A DNA stretch of 64,000 nucleotides from a bacterium. GTDB taxonomy: Bacteria > Patescibacteriota > Minisyncoccia > Phycocordibacterales > UBA1006. The stretch is taken from positions 211,378 to 275,377 of the forward strand of contig JAUIMI010000001.1 of NCBI GenBank assembly GCA_030433255.1, read 5' to 3'. Positions within the stretch are counted from its first letter, which is position 1. Each line of letters begins with the position of its first letter. The notes beneath the pieces are model-generated. The model did no database searches and was not told the DNA's origin. It was given only the letters and a program-made list of their open reading frames with translations. The position numbers and the translations under genes were made by a program. Below, piece after piece: positions 17,877 to 29,163 of the stretch.

Positions 17877-18281
17877 ATGAAAAAATCACAAGGTTTTACA
17901 TTGATTGAACTACTTGTAGTAGTAGCAATCATCGGAATTTTAGCAACTGTTGTTCTTGCGTCTCTAGGGCAAGCACGAACACGAGCTAAAGATGCCGCTA
18001 TTAAATCTGCTATCTCACAAGCGCGAGCAGAAATCGAGCTTTATATGATTGATAATGGTACTTATCATGGTGGCTCAGGTACTGCTTGTGCAGCAAGTAT
18101 TTCTGCATTTAACACTTCGATTACAGATAATGGTGGAACTTCTGTAGCGTGTGATGCTGGTGCTTCAACTTATTCATACCATGCTGTATTAAATGATGGC
18201 TCTACAATCTTTTGTGCGGACCATAATGGATATGCAGGAGAAGCATCTGCAGCATCTGCAACAGGATGTACTCCAGCTTAA
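17877..18281 (+). CDS. pilA: Major type IV pilin PilA
   Basis: The prepilin signal MKKSQGFTLIELLVVVAIIG gives a six-residue leader, cleavage after Gly6, Phe1 and Glu5. The long N-terminal helix is followed by a small Ala/Ser/Thr-rich globular domain with four Cys (about 64, 80, 102 and 131) that could form two disulfides. Length 134 aa is compact. Its own strong promoter, long leader and terminator mark it as the major subunit. Confidence 0.85.
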   Translation: MKKSQGFTLIELLVVVAIIGILATVVLASLGQARTRAKDAAIKSAISQARAEIELYMIDNGTYHGGSGTACAASISAFNTSITDNGGTSVACDAGASTYSYHAVLNDGSTIFCADHNGYAGEASAASATGCTPA

Positions 18282-18294
18282 TTTTATAACTTAG

Positions 18295-18316
18295 AAACAC
18301 CGAATGGTGTTTTTTT
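18295..18316 (+). terminator. Terminator after pilA
   Basis: Stem AAACACC/GGTGTTT with a GAAT loop and a long T-run. Confidence 0.85.
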
Positions 18317-18333
18317 GTTTTGCGTAACACTGG

Positions 18334-18339
18334 TATAAT
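18334..18339 (+). promoter_or_regulatory. -10 box of second pilin gene
   Basis: TATAAT ends 6 nt before ATG 18346. Confidence 0.55.
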
Positions 18340-18345
18340 AGAAAT

Positions 18346-18969
18346 ATGAAACAAAAACAAAACAAAGGATTCACTATAGTGGAACTATTGGTGGTAATCG
18401 CACTTATTGCAATTTTATTAATTTTAGTGCTTGTTAATTTAAACAAAAATAGAGCCCTTGCTCGAGATAATATACGTATTGCTGATATTGATAGCATTCG
18501 TTTGGCGTTAGATGAATATCGAGCTGCATGTGGTGTATACCCAGCAACCCTTGAGGTAACAGCTGACAATGGACGAACCGGCTCATGTTCTAAGACACTC
18601 GGGGATTTTATTGCTCAAATACCAACAAATCCTACGTATTCAGATGGTAATAATCAGTACTATCAATCACATTCAAGTAGTCCATATATTGATGAAGAGA
18701 AATATATGTACTTTGGAATGTCTAATACATCAATTAATGGTCCATGTTTTGATTATATTATTGGTGTGCAATTAGAGTATGGATCTAATAATGATTTTAA
18801 TGATGGGGAACATTCAAAATTATTCCAAAAGGTGAATCAACCATCTTTGGAAAATGGAGCTCCACATCTTTACGATAGAAGTTGTGCTGGTTGGACATTA
18901 CATGGTATTCCTGATGCTGGGGAAAGTTTGTATGGTATTTACGGATTTAGAAGTACTGATGCTGGATAA
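18346..18969 (+). CDS. Minor type IV pilin / pseudopilin
   Basis: The prepilin signal MKQKQNKGFTIVELLVVIAL is followed by a long helix and a 170-residue globular domain of the GspG-like kind, with DSIRLALDEYRAACGVYP typical of the alpha-beta loop. It starts a new unit that runs through pilD and the minor pilins with gaps of only a few nt. Length is 207 aa. Confidence 0.8.
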   Translation: MKQKQNKGFTIVELLVVIALIAILLILVLVNLNKNRALARDNIRIADIDSIRLALDEYRAACGVYPATLEVTADNGRTGSCSKTLGDFIAQIPTNPTYSDGNNQYYQSHSSSPYIDEEKYMYFGMSNTSINGPCFDYIIGVQLEYGSNNDFNDGEHSKLFQKVNQPSLENGAPHLYDRSCAGWTLHGIPDAGESLYGIYGFRSTDAG

Positions 18970-18975
18970 AAAATT

Positions 18976-19809
18976 ATGTTAGATATTTTTATTATTGTTA
19001 ATGCTGTTATTTTAGGATTACTTGTTGGAAGTTTTTTGAATGTAGTGGCACTACGTTTTAATACTGGGAAAAGCCTTGGCGGTCGTTCGGGGTGTTACTC
19101 ATGTGGACATCAACTATCATGGTATGAACTTGTTCCTCTGTTTTCTTGGCTGATTCAAAAAGGTCGATGTCGTAGTTGTGGGAGTCATATTAGTTCTCTG
19201 TACATAACAGGTGAACTTACTGTTGGAATATTCTTTGGGTTAATTGCGGCGAGGGGAATTATCGCTGGATTTGATTGGTTTTCAGTATCGTATGGAATCT
19301 CTACCTTGTTTTTGTTTGTTATTTTTTCAATTCTTGCAGTTATTTTAATGTATGACGTTCGTCATAAAATTATCCCAGACTCGTTGTCTCTTGCCTTTGG
19401 TTTGATGTCGTTTCTTGGAATGTTCTTTTTTGGGTTTGATGCAGGTGTCTTTAATTACATCGGATTTCATATTCCTGATATGTGGCATATGCTTGGAGGT
19501 GTACTTGTCCCGTTACCATTTGTTGTTCTGTGGCTTGTTTCAAAAGGGCGCTGGTTGGGGTTAGGTGACCCTAAATTAATGGTTGGTATGGGGTTTTTGT
19601 TCGGTACAACGCAAGGGTTTACGAGCGTGTTTGTGTCATTTTGGATTGGTGCATTGTTCGCACTATCTATCTTTTTAGTAAATTTTTTCTTGAAAAAACA
19701 ATTGTTACGAACAGGGAAAAAAAGTATAATGAAAGAAGAGTTGCCCTTTGCACCATTTCTCATTATCGCAACCCTGATTACGGTGGTGTTCAATATTAAT
19801 CTCTTTTAA
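18976..19809 (+). CDS. pilD: Prepilin peptidase / N-methyltransferase PilD
   Basis: This A24-family aspartic peptidase removes prepilin leaders in the membrane and may methylate the new N-terminus. The N-terminal methylase domain keeps both zinc pairs (Cys40/Cys43 and Cys65/Cys68). Catalytic aspartates are Asp127 in MYDVRHKIIPD and Asp198 in GLGDPK. About seven to eight membrane helices. Length is 277 aa. It presumably processes all the class III prepilins encoded in the window. Confidence 0.95.
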   Translation: MLDIFIIVNAVILGLLVGSFLNVVALRFNTGKSLGGRSGCYSCGHQLSWYELVPLFSWLIQKGRCRSCGSHISSLYITGELTVGIFFGLIAARGIIAGFDWFSVSYGISTLFLFVIFSILAVILMYDVRHKIIPDSLSLAFGLMSFLGMFFFGFDAGVFNYIGFHIPDMWHMLGGVLVPLPFVVLWLVSKGRWLGLGDPKLMVGMGFLFGTTQGFTSVFVSFWIGALFALSIFLVNFFLKKQLLRTGKKSIMKEELPFAPFLIIATLITVVFNINLF

Positions 19810-19814
19810 AAAAT

Positions 19815-20474
19815 ATGCGTAAAAAAAATACAAAAAAGAAATATAGTAAAGGTTTCAGTTTAGTGGAATTTATTGTTGTATTAGTGATTTTCTCTATTAT
19901 GTCTAGCGTATCTTTGTTTAACTATAATAGTTACAGCAAGAGTATTCGAGAAACAAACGTAGCACAAGATATTGCGCTCACTATCAGGCAAGCTCAAATC
20001 TATGGTCTTTCTGCTACAGGACGAACGGTTGGTGGTGGAAATGCTGGACCAGAAGATATTTTGAATATTCCTAATATTACCCAAGATAGATCAATTATTG
20101 GTGTTCGCATTGATATTGATAATAATTCATTAATTTTGTTTGAAGATAACTCTGCTAACAGAAATTTTGTTTTTGATGATGATGGTAATTATTCCGACAG
20201 AGTTATAGATGTCAGAACTATTAAGGCTGCTGGTGTTGAAATTCTTGGTGTTGAAATGTGTGGTTCTTCTGCTAATTGTGGTGATATTGAATACGACGGT
20301 GTTGTTGATGTTGCATTTCAACGACCGTATCCAGATGCATATATTACCTTAGGTGGTAATTCAGGAGATATATATAATTTTGCATCTATTCTAATTAGTA
20401 GTAATGATGAATATAGCAAATACATTGAAATTTCATCAATTGGTAATATTTCAGTAAAAAATTATGATGCTTAA
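19815..20474 (+). CDS. Minor pilin, GspH/FimT-like
   Basis: The prepilin motif KGFSLVEFIVVLVIFSIM follows a basic 14-residue leader. DIALTIRQAQIYGLSATGR at about 53-71 is the GspH/FimT signature. The protein (219 aa) is first in a run of four minor pilin-type genes. The next gene overlaps its 3' end by 11 nt if its first ATG is used. Confidence 0.8.
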   Translation: MRKKNTKKKYSKGFSLVEFIVVLVIFSIMSSVSLFNYNSYSKSIRETNVAQDIALTIRQAQIYGLSATGRTVGGGNAGPEDILNIPNITQDRSIIGVRIDIDNNSLILFEDNSANRNFVFDDDGNYSDRVIDVRTIKAAGVEILGVEMCGSSANCGDIEYDGVVDVAFQRPYPDAYITLGGNSGDIYNFASILISSNDEYSKYIEISSIGNISVKNYDA

Positions 20475-21069
20475 TATGTATAATAAAAAACACTCAACTT
20501 CACCTATGAAAAAAGGTTTTACTCTTGTTGAGATTATGGTGTCTGTGGCTATTTTCACGATTATTATTACCACTGGTATTGGAGCATTGGTGTCTATGGT
20601 AAACACGTATGAGGTAACCCAAGAACAAAAAAAGGTTCATGACGGTTTAAATTATGCTCTTGAGTCTATGGTACGTGAAATTCGTCTTGGGCAAAATTAC
20701 CATGCTAATCCAAATTTAAGTAATGATAATGATGAAGGAACTGTTTCAGATGCTTCTATTGCTCATTCTATTGGTTTTGACGCTGCAGATAATCGTGGTT
20801 ACGTGAGATATTTCCTAGATAATGGGACTCTCATGGCTCGTAGAACTGGAGCAAATCCGAGTGCTCTTGATGGAGAGCATGCTCTTACCGATGACTCTCA
20901 AATTATTATTGAAAGCTTGGAATTTACCATTATCGGTACTGAACGTTATTTACCAAACCAAAATACTCAACAACCAGTTGTGTGGATACGTATCACTGCA
21001 CATGCCCAAGGTAGTGACAGAGATACAGTTATACAGACACTTGTTTCCCAGCGAACACTTGATGCATAA
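20464..21069 (+). CDS. Minor pilin, PilW/GspJ-like
   Basis: The motif KKGFTLVEIMVSVAIFTII marks a class III prepilin; the helix region continues into VSMVNTYEVTQEQKKVHDGL. The start is ambiguous: ATGs at 20464, 20476 and 20506 all lie upstream of the cleavage site. The last gives the ordinary leader MKKG. Size and position suggest a PilW or GspJ counterpart. Confidence 0.75.
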   Translation: MMLNMYNKKHSTSPMKKGFTLVEIMVSVAIFTIIITTGIGALVSMVNTYEVTQEQKKVHDGLNYALESMVREIRLGQNYHANPNLSNDNDEGTVSDASIAHSIGFDAADNRGYVRYFLDNGTLMARRTGANPSALDGEHALTDDSQIIIESLEFTIIGTERYLPNQNTQQPVVWIRITAHAQGSDRDTVIQTLVSQRTLDA

Positions 21070-21077
21070 GATATATT

Positions 21078-21614
21078 ATGAAAACAATACGATTACAAAA
21101 AAATAAAGGGTTCACTATGATTGAAATGCTTGTAGCGGTGTTTATCTTTACTGTTTCTTTAGCTGCATTAATGTCTATTGCGTCTCGAGGATTAAAGGCT
21201 TCACATCAGGCACAAAAACAAGTTATCGCAGATTATCTTGCGCTTGAAGGGGTAGAGGTGGTACGAAACTTACGTGATTCTGCGTTTCTATCTTTTAATA
21301 ATACTAATAACTGGCAAAATGTTTTTGATCAAAACGGTTGCTTAAGTTCTGTTGGGTCACCCTGTGAATTTACCTTAACAGGAACTTCCATAGTATTACA
21401 ACCGTGTGATTCTGGTTGTACTGTATACTTTGATGGAACAGTGTACAGACACCGTGAAGTTAATTCATCATGGGGAGATGATAGTGGGTATATTCGTGAA
21501 ATTAATTTAACACCAAGCGCAAACCCTAATGAGATTAATGCAACAGTTCTTGTTACCTGGAATAATGGACAAGATAGCGTGTCTTATTCAGAAAATTTGT
21601 TCTTGTGGCTATAG
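21078..21614 (+). CDS. Minor pilin, PilV/GspI-like
   Basis: MKTIRLQKNKGFTMIEMLVA is a prepilin leader with Glu5, followed by SRGLKASHQAQKQVIADYLA and LEGVEVVRNLRD, as in PilV/GspI proteins. Its leader is nearly identical to that of the next gene. Length is 178 aa. Confidence 0.8.
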   Translation: MKTIRLQKNKGFTMIEMLVAVFIFTVSLAALMSIASRGLKASHQAQKQVIADYLALEGVEVVRNLRDSAFLSFNNTNNWQNVFDQNGCLSSVGSPCEFTLTGTSIVLQPCDSGCTVYFDGTVYRHREVNSSWGDDSGYIREINLTPSANPNEINATVLVTWNNGQDSVSYSENLFLWL

Positions 21615-21621
21615 TATTATT

Positions 21622-24258
<2,637 letters not shown>

Positions 24259-24291
24259 ATCTTAGGAAATTGAAATTATTCCAATGGAGTT

Positions 24292-24297
24292 TATACT
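24292..24297 (+). promoter_or_regulatory. -10 box of gatCA
   Basis: TATACT ends 7 nt before ATG 24305. It places the transcription start after the upstream in-frame ATG at 24284, so 24305 is the start. Confidence 0.55.
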
Positions 24298-24304
24298 AGT
24301 AGGT

Positions 24305-24586
24305 ATGACACATGAAGAAATAAAAGAACTTGCGGATCTTGCACGACTTGAATTGAGTGAAGAGGATGTTGCAAATTATAAAAAGGATTTTGAAGGAATA
24401 CTTAATTATATTGATTCTATTAATACTATAGAAATTGAATCTCAAAATGAACATCTACGTGGTAATACGACAAATCGTATGCGCAGTGATGATGAGGCAT
24501 ATTCATCAGGTGCTTTTACTGAAGTACTACTTGAAGCTGCACCAAGTCAAGAAGAAGATTATATTAAGGTAGCTAAGATTTTATAA
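24305..24586 (+). CDS. gatC: Asp/Glu-tRNA amidotransferase subunit C
   Basis: GatC clamps GatA to GatB in the GatCAB complex that converts misacylated Glu-tRNA-Gln or Asp-tRNA-Asn. MTHEEIKELADLARLELSEE is the typical N-terminus. Length is 93 aa from this start. gatA follows after 2 nt; gatB is not in the window. Confidence 0.92.
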   Translation: MTHEEIKELADLARLELSEEDVANYKKDFEGILNYIDSINTIEIESQNEHLRGNTTNRMRSDDEAYSSGAFTEVLLEAAPSQEEDYIKVAKIL

Positions 24587-24588
24587 TT

Positions 24589-25989
24589 ATGAATTTTAAA
24601 GATATAACAATTAAAGAACTTCATGAGAAACTTATCAATAAAGAAATAACCCCTCAAGAATTATACAAACACAGTCTTTCAGTAATAGAGGACAAGAATC
24701 CATCTCTTAATGTATTTCTTGAAACTTTCCCTGATAACACAAAAGATATTGATGTGAGCACAGGGGTACTTAGTGGAATTCCTATGGCAATGAAAGATAA
24801 TATTTTGATTAAAGGTAGAAAGGTAAGTGGTGCTTCAAAAATGCTTGAAAACTATACTGCGAGTTATGATTCAAAAATTGCAGAGATTTTAGGCAGAGAA
24901 CATGCTGCTATTATGGGTCGAGTGAATATGGATGAATTTGCTATGGGGTCATCTACTGAATCTTCTTATTACGGAAGAACAAAAAATCCATTAGATGAAT
25001 CACGTGTTCCTGGGGGTTCATCAGGTGGGTCTGCTGCTGCGGTTGCTGCTGGAATGGTACCGTATGCATTAGGGAGTGATACAGGGGGATCTATTAGGCA
25101 ACCAGCTGCATACTGTGGAATTGTAGGACTAAAACCAACGTACGGAACTGTCTCTCGAAGCGGATTATTTGCGATGGCTTCATCATTAGATGTTATTGGA
25201 CCCATGACTAATTCAGTAGAAGATGCAGAAATAGTTTTTAATACTATTAATGAGTATGATGAATTAGACAATACTTCTGTAACTCTTAAAGATAGAGTAG
25301 AACAATCTAAAGAAAAAAACACCAATAAAAAGATTATTGGAGTTCCACGTTCGTTTATTGATATCGATTCACTTAACGCAGAGGTCAAAGAAAATTTCAA
25401 TGCATCTCTTGAGAAAATGAAAGAACAGGGTTATACCATTGTTGATGTCGAATTACCTCATCTACAGTATGCGCTTGCGGTATACTATATTTTGCAACCA
25501 GCTGAGGTTTCATCAAATATGGCTCGATATGATGGTATCCGTTATGGTCTATCAGAAAAAGGAAATAATCTTACTGATAATTATAAAAAAACTAAAACAA
25601 GTGGTTTCGGTAAAGAGGTTCAACGAAGGATAATGTTGGGAACGTATGTTCTATCATCAGGGTATCATGATGAATACTATTATAAGGCTCAAGCACTACG
25701 CTCAAAGATTACTCAAGAAATAAGAGAAGTGTTTGAAACCATTGATATTTTAGCAACACCAACGACTCCTAATGTTGCTTTCAAATTTGGTGAAAAACAA
25801 GATCCAATTTCTCTGTATTTGGAGGATATATTTACTGTTCCATATAATCTAACAGGAAACCCAGCAATCTCTATACCATCAGGTATGAATAGTGATAGTA
25901 TGCCTTTTGGAATGCATTTCGTTGCTCCTATGTTTTGTGAGAATAAACTTTTTGAAGTAGGGAAAGATTTTGAACGTGCTATAATTTAG
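24589..25989 (+). CDS. gatA: Asp/Glu-tRNA amidotransferase subunit A
   Basis: GatA is the amidase that releases ammonia from glutamine. The Ser-cisSer-Lys triad is visible: Lys69 in AMKDN, Ser145 in GGSSGGS and nucleophile Ser169 in [11 protein letters not shown]. Spacing between the two serines (24) is as in characterised GatA. Length 466 aa is typical. The next gene follows after 2 nt, suggesting co-transcription. Confidence 0.96.
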   Translation: MNFKDITIKELHEKLINKEITPQELYKHSLSVIEDKNPSLNVFLETFPDNTKDIDVSTGVLSGIPMAMKDNILIKGRKVSGASKMLENYTASYDSKIAEILGREHAAIMGRVNMDEFAMGSSTESSYYGRTKNPLDESRVPGGSSGGSAAAVAAGMVPYALGSDTGGSIRQPAAYCGIVGLKPTYGTVSRSGLFAMASSLDVIGPMTNSVEDAEIVFNTINEYDELDNTSVTLKDRVEQSKEKNTNKKIIGVPRSFIDIDSLNAEVKENFNASLEKMKEQGYTIVDVELPHLQYALAVYYILQPAEVSSNMARYDGIRYGLSEKGNNLTDNYKKTKTSGFGKEVQRRIMLGTYVLSSGYHDEYYYKAQALRSKITQEIREVFETIDILATPTTPNVAFKFGEKQDPISLYLEDIFTVPYNLTGNPAISIPSGMNSDSMPFGMHFVAPMFCENKLFEVGKDFERAII

Positions 25990-25991
25990 TT

Positions 25992-26498
25992 ATGGAATTT
26001 TTAGGTATTGATTTCACTCATATACTGTTTTTCTTTAGAATACTTGGATGGTCATTAACGGTAATTTTTATTGCTGGTTTTTTTCTTTCATTATTTGGAC
26101 TACATTCAGTCTATGAGAAAGACACAGAAAGTTTTTTAAATCATTTTTTGAAACATACAAAGGAGCCAATAATCTCACCAAATCGACAGAGATGGGAATC
26201 TATTCGGGAAATGTTTTCATCATCAAACCCAACATCATGGCGAATGGCTATTATTGATGCTGATAGCATGCTCGAAGATATGATTATCCAATTAGGTTAT
26301 CCAGGTGAAACGTTTGGAGAAAAATTAAAGCAAATGGATAGACGTTCTGTACCATGGTTAGATGCCGCTTGGGACGTCCATTTGTTGAGAAATAAGGTGG
26401 CTCACGAGGGAAGTCGATATGCTCTCAATGAACGTGAGGTGTATCGTGCTTATAAAATATACGAAAATATCCTTGCTTCAGAGGGATACCTTGCATAA
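25992..26498 (+). CDS. Membrane-anchored HEPN-like protein
   Basis: A 168-aa protein has one N-terminal membrane helix (about 14-37) and a helical cytoplasmic domain. The C-terminal part carries RNKVAHEG (Arg133 to His138), an R-x4-H motif as in HEPN domains, after a SMLEDMIIQLGY helix. Similar R-x4-H helices occur in RNases and in non-catalytic HEPN proteins. It is the third gene of the gatC-gatA unit. RNase activity is speculation. Confidence 0.5.
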   Translation: MEFLGIDFTHILFFFRILGWSLTVIFIAGFFLSLFGLHSVYEKDTESFLNHFLKHTKEPIISPNRQRWESIREMFSSSNPTSWRMAIIDADSMLEDMIIQLGYPGETFGEKLKQMDRRSVPWLDAAWDVHLLRNKVAHEGSRYALNEREVYRAYKIYENILASEGYLA

Positions 26499-26528
26499 AT
26501 TATATTTCTCTGTATTATACAGAGACAT

Positions 26529-26599
26529 AGCGGGATGGAGTAATGGTATCTCATCAGGCTCATAACCTGAAGACGCTCGTTCGAATCGAGCTCCCGCAA
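26529..26599 (+). tRNA. tRNA-fMet (CAT), initiator
   Basis: Cloverleaf with anticodon loop CTCATAA, T-arm GCTCG-TTCGAAT-CGAGC and acceptor stem. The first base pair is an A1-A72 mismatch, which is the initiator hallmark. The anticodon stem has only two of the three usual G-C pairs. No CCA is encoded. Confidence 0.85.
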
Positions 26600-26603
26600 C
26601 AAC

Positions 26604-26639
26604 AAAAGAAAAACTGTACTTAGGTACAGTTTTTCTTTT
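26604..26639. terminator. Strong terminator after tRNA-fMet
   Basis: A 16-bp perfect stem AAAAGAAAAACTGTAC with a TTAG loop and T-runs. It may also serve the convergent pilin gene. Confidence 0.9.
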
Positions 26640-26660
26640 TAATTTTTTACAAAATGTGTA

Positions 26661-27362
26661 CTAGCAAGGTCCGGCATCATCACCGTGTTTTAGGTGAGCT
26701 CTTTGCGCTTTTGAAGAGATACATAATGTTTTATCAAAATGGCACACTTGTACCTTTGGACTATCACATGCAGGTCCACCATTCTCTGCTGGTGGCTCAG
26801 GGTCAGTTTCTGGCTCAGGGTCAGGGGTCGGGTCTGGATTCTCTTCTGGGTCAACAGGAGTATCTATATAGTCAGCATCGTCACATGAAGGAAATGCCAA
26901 ATTATCTCCAGACCAATGGGTAAAGTTCTTTTTAAAGTCAGAATTTAAACAATAGTAGTTTCCGAAACTGTGAACTTGAGAATCGGTCTGAGCGTATGCT
27001 TGCTGTAAAAATGTATTATTGTTTTGACTAAGAACTACATCTTGGTTTAGTTTTGCGAAAATACGGTAGTCACTGACCGTTGAGTCACAGTGCCAGATAC
27101 CTCCGTTTTCTTCAACAGCGGTTCTAATTACAGCAAATTCACCGCCTGGTTCAAAATCTAAACATAGATTTGCTAAACTTCCTGGATATTTACTCATATC
27201 AACAATGGTACTGATACTTGACATGGTTGATACAATAGATGCATTTTTTGCACGCAATCGTGCTTTTGAAATTGATTGTGTGATAACAGTAGCCAATATT
27301 CCAATGATAGCGATTGTTACTAATAATTCAATTAATGTGAATCCTTTTCTGTTCTTTTTCAT
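26661..27362 (-). CDS. Pilin-like protein with Pro-rich linker and Cys/His tail domain
   Basis: The N-terminus MKKNRKGFTLIELLVTIAII is a class III prepilin. A globular region (about 40-165) is followed by an acidic Pro/Glu/Asp linker (about 168-196) and a small C-terminal module reading KVQVCHFDKTLCIS then AHLKHGDDAGPC. The same CH...AHLxHGDxxGxC pattern is found at the ends of many bacterial surface proteins and looks like a metal- or disulfide-stabilised knob. TACAAT lies 9 nt before the start. It stands alone among tRNA genes. An adhesive tip role is speculation. Confidence 0.75.
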   Translation of the reverse strand: MKKNRKGFTLIELLVTIAIIGILATVITQSISKARLRAKNASIVSTMSSISTIVDMSKYPGSLANLCLDFEPGGEFAVIRTAVEENGGIWHCDSTVSDYRIFAKLNQDVVLSQNNNTFLQQAYAQTDSQVHSFGNYYCLNSDFKKNFTHWSGDNLAFPSCDDADYIDTPVDPEENPDPTPDPEPETDPEPPAENGGPACDSPKVQVCHFDKTLCISSKAQRAHLKHGDDAGPC

Positions 27363-27395
27363 ATGAGTAATATTGTACCATTTTAATACTTATTC

Positions 27396-27433
27396 AAAAA
27401 GAAAATCCTTATATACATAAGGATTTTCTTTTT
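27396..27433 (-). terminator. Terminator of tRNA-Asp
   Basis: A 17-bp perfect stem (AAAAAGAAAATCCTTAT and complement) lies directly downstream of the leftward tRNA-Asp. Confidence 0.9.
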
Positions 27434-27435
27434 TG

Positions 27436-27509
27436 CGCACCAGACGGGACTCGAACCCGCAACCTCCCGCGTGACAGGCGGGTGCTCTAACCAGTTGAGC
27501 TACCGGTGC
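27436..27509 (-). tRNA. tRNA-Asp (GTC)
   Basis: Minus-strand cloverleaf: acceptor GCACCGG/CTGGTGC, anticodon loop CTGTCAC, T-loop TTCGAGT, discriminator G. No CCA encoded. Confidence 0.95.
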
Positions 27510-27596
27510 AACAGGAATAATATATCATAATTGTTTTTGTTTGCAATCTTTATTTATGTTTGAATTTCATATTAATTATGGTATCTTAGAACTCAT

Positions 27597-27670
27597 GTCG
27601 GGGTAGCTCAGTTGGTTAGAGCGTAGGACTCATAAACCTAAGGTCGTGGGTTCAATTCCCACCCTCGACA
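27597..27670 (+). tRNA. tRNA with CAT anticodon (elongator Met or Ile2)
   Basis: Acceptor GTCGGGG/CCTCGAC is fully paired, D-arm AGCTCAGTTGGTTAGAGC and T-loop TTCAATT are normal. The anticodon loop is CTCATAA with an A-A mismatch closing the stem. CAT could be elongator Met or lysidine-modified Ile; sequence alone does not decide. Confidence 0.9.
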
Positions 27671-27676
27671 CATATT

Positions 27677-27703
27677 AAAAATACAGAATTTTTCTGTATT
27701 TTT
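27677..27703 (+). terminator. Terminator after tRNA-CAT
   Basis: A 12-bp stem AAAAATACAGAA/TTCTGTATTTTT with a long T-run. Confidence 0.85.
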
Positions 27704-27708
27704 TTTGT

Positions 27709-27714
27709 TATACT
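27709..27714 (+). promoter_or_regulatory. -10 box of icd
   Basis: TATACT ends 7 nt before the icd ATG. Confidence 0.5.
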
Positions 27715-27721
27715 ATATTTT

Positions 27722-28954
27722 ATGATAGATAAAATTAAAGTAACTAATCCTATTGTTGAGCTTGATGGTGATGAGATGACTCGAGTTATTTGGAAATATA
27801 TTAAAGACACTTTGATATTACCGTATCTTGATATTGATATTAAATATTATGATTTAGGTATTGTTTCTCGAGATAACACGTATGACCAAATTACCATTGA
27901 CGCAGCAAGGGCTATACAAAAATATAACGTAGGTATTAAATGCGCTACAATAACACCTGATGAAGCTCGTGTAGAGGAGTTTAACTTACAAGAAATGTAT
28001 AAATCTCCTAATGGAACTATTCGTAATATTTTAGGAGGAACGGTATTCCGAGAACCTATTTTAATGAAAAATATACCGCAATATGTACCTGGATGGACAC
28101 ATCCTATATGTATTGGTCGTCATGCTTTTGGTGATCAATATAAGGCAACTGATGTTGTTATTAATAAACCTGGTAAACTTGTAATGAAATTTATTCCCGA
28201 TGATGGCTCAGAAGGCAAGAATTGGGATATATACCAGTATGCTAGTCAAGGTGTTGCTATGGCGATGTATAATACCGATGAATCTATATATGGATTTGCT
28301 CGCGCTTGTATGCAGCAAGCATTACATAAGAAATGGCCACTGTATTTATCAACAAAAAATACTATTATGAAATCATATGATGGTCGGTTTAAAGATATTT
28401 TTGAGGAAGTGTATCGCAATGAATTTCAAGAGCTTTTTCAAAAACAGGATATTTTCTACGAACATCGTTTGATTGATGATATGGTCGCATATACTATAAA
28501 ATCGTCTGGGAAGTTCGTATGGGCTTGTAAAAACTACGATGGAGATGTTCAATCTGATGTTATCGCACAAGGATATGGTTCACTCGGGCTTATGACTTCT
28601 GTATTGATTACTCCTGATGGAAAAACAATAGAGTCTGAAGCAGCACACGGAACTGTCACACGGCACTATAGAAGACACCAACAAGGTGAAAAAACTTCAA
28701 CAAATCCAATCGCATCAATTTTTGCATGGACACGAGGGTTATCTCATCGAGCTGAATTAGATGGAAATACAAAGTTAGGAGAATTTTGTCAGCTCCTAGA
28801 AAATGTATGTAAAGAGACAGTTGAATCTGGATATATGACGAAGGATTTAGCATTACTTATTCATAAGGATAAAATGAAAGAAGAGCATTACCTAGAGACA
28901 GAAGAATTTCTTAAGGTAATTGCTGAAAATTTACAAAAAAAATACCAATCATAG
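27722..28954 (+). CDS. icd: NADP-dependent isocitrate dehydrogenase (homodimeric, eukaryote-like subfamily)
   Basis: The enzyme decarboxylates isocitrate to 2-oxoglutarate with NADP. It belongs to the type also found as human IDH1: [18 protein letters not shown] has the substrate residues Ser95, Asn97, Arg101 and Arg110, and Arg133 and Tyr140 lie in [10 protein letters not shown] at the place of human Arg132 and Tyr139. The NADP-selecting segment [14 protein letters not shown] is present. Length is 410 aa. No other TCA-cycle gene is nearby; the window also encodes glutamate dehydrogenase. Most genomes of this radiation lack a TCA cycle, so horizontal acquisition is possible. Confidence 0.95.
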   Translation: MIDKIKVTNPIVELDGDEMTRVIWKYIKDTLILPYLDIDIKYYDLGIVSRDNTYDQITIDAARAIQKYNVGIKCATITPDEARVEEFNLQEMYKSPNGTIRNILGGTVFREPILMKNIPQYVPGWTHPICIGRHAFGDQYKATDVVINKPGKLVMKFIPDDGSEGKNWDIYQYASQGVAMAMYNTDESIYGFARACMQQALHKKWPLYLSTKNTIMKSYDGRFKDIFEEVYRNEFQELFQKQDIFYEHRLIDDMVAYTIKSSGKFVWACKNYDGDVQSDVIAQGYGSLGLMTSVLITPDGKTIESEAAHGTVTRHYRRHQQGEKTSTNPIASIFAWTRGLSHRAELDGNTKLGEFCQLLENVCKETVESGYMTKDLALLIHKDKMKEEHYLETEEFLKVIAENLQKKYQS

Positions 28955-28968
28955 ATTTGGTATTTTTC
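28936..28968. terminator. Terminator between icd and tRNA-Thr
   Basis: Stem around AATACCAATC/GATTTGGTATT with a one-base bulge and A/T-runs; it can serve both strands. Confidence 0.8.
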
Positions 28969-28973
28969 TTTTG

Positions 28974-29046
28974 AGCCGACGATGGGACTTGAACCCATGA
29001 CTTCCACCTTACCATGGTGACACTCTACCAGCTGAGTTACGACGGC
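28974..29046 (-). tRNA. tRNA-Thr (GGT)
   Basis: Minus-strand cloverleaf with anticodon loop ATGGTAA, anticodon stem TCACC/GGTGG and T-loop TTCAAGT. The acceptor stem has one T-T mismatch (position 5-68). Discriminator is T. Confidence 0.9.
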
Positions 29047-29163
29047 ATATATACAACGAATATTATCATAATATAATTCACATTCTTAATCAACGATAAT
29101 TTCTTATTTTTATATACATGCTATAATTTGTTTAGTTATTCGCTTATAATTACTTTCAATATT

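Noticed and set aside
21529-21621. Longer start for the PilX-like gene
   Set aside because: It would overlap the PilV-like gene by 86 nt and put 31 residues before the leader; ATG 21622 gives the normal prepilin N-terminus.
26654-26923. 89-codon plus-strand frame downstream of tRNA-fMet
   Set aside because: It is antisense to the Pro-rich linker of the pilin gene; the repetitive Gly/Gln-rich product reflects that linker.
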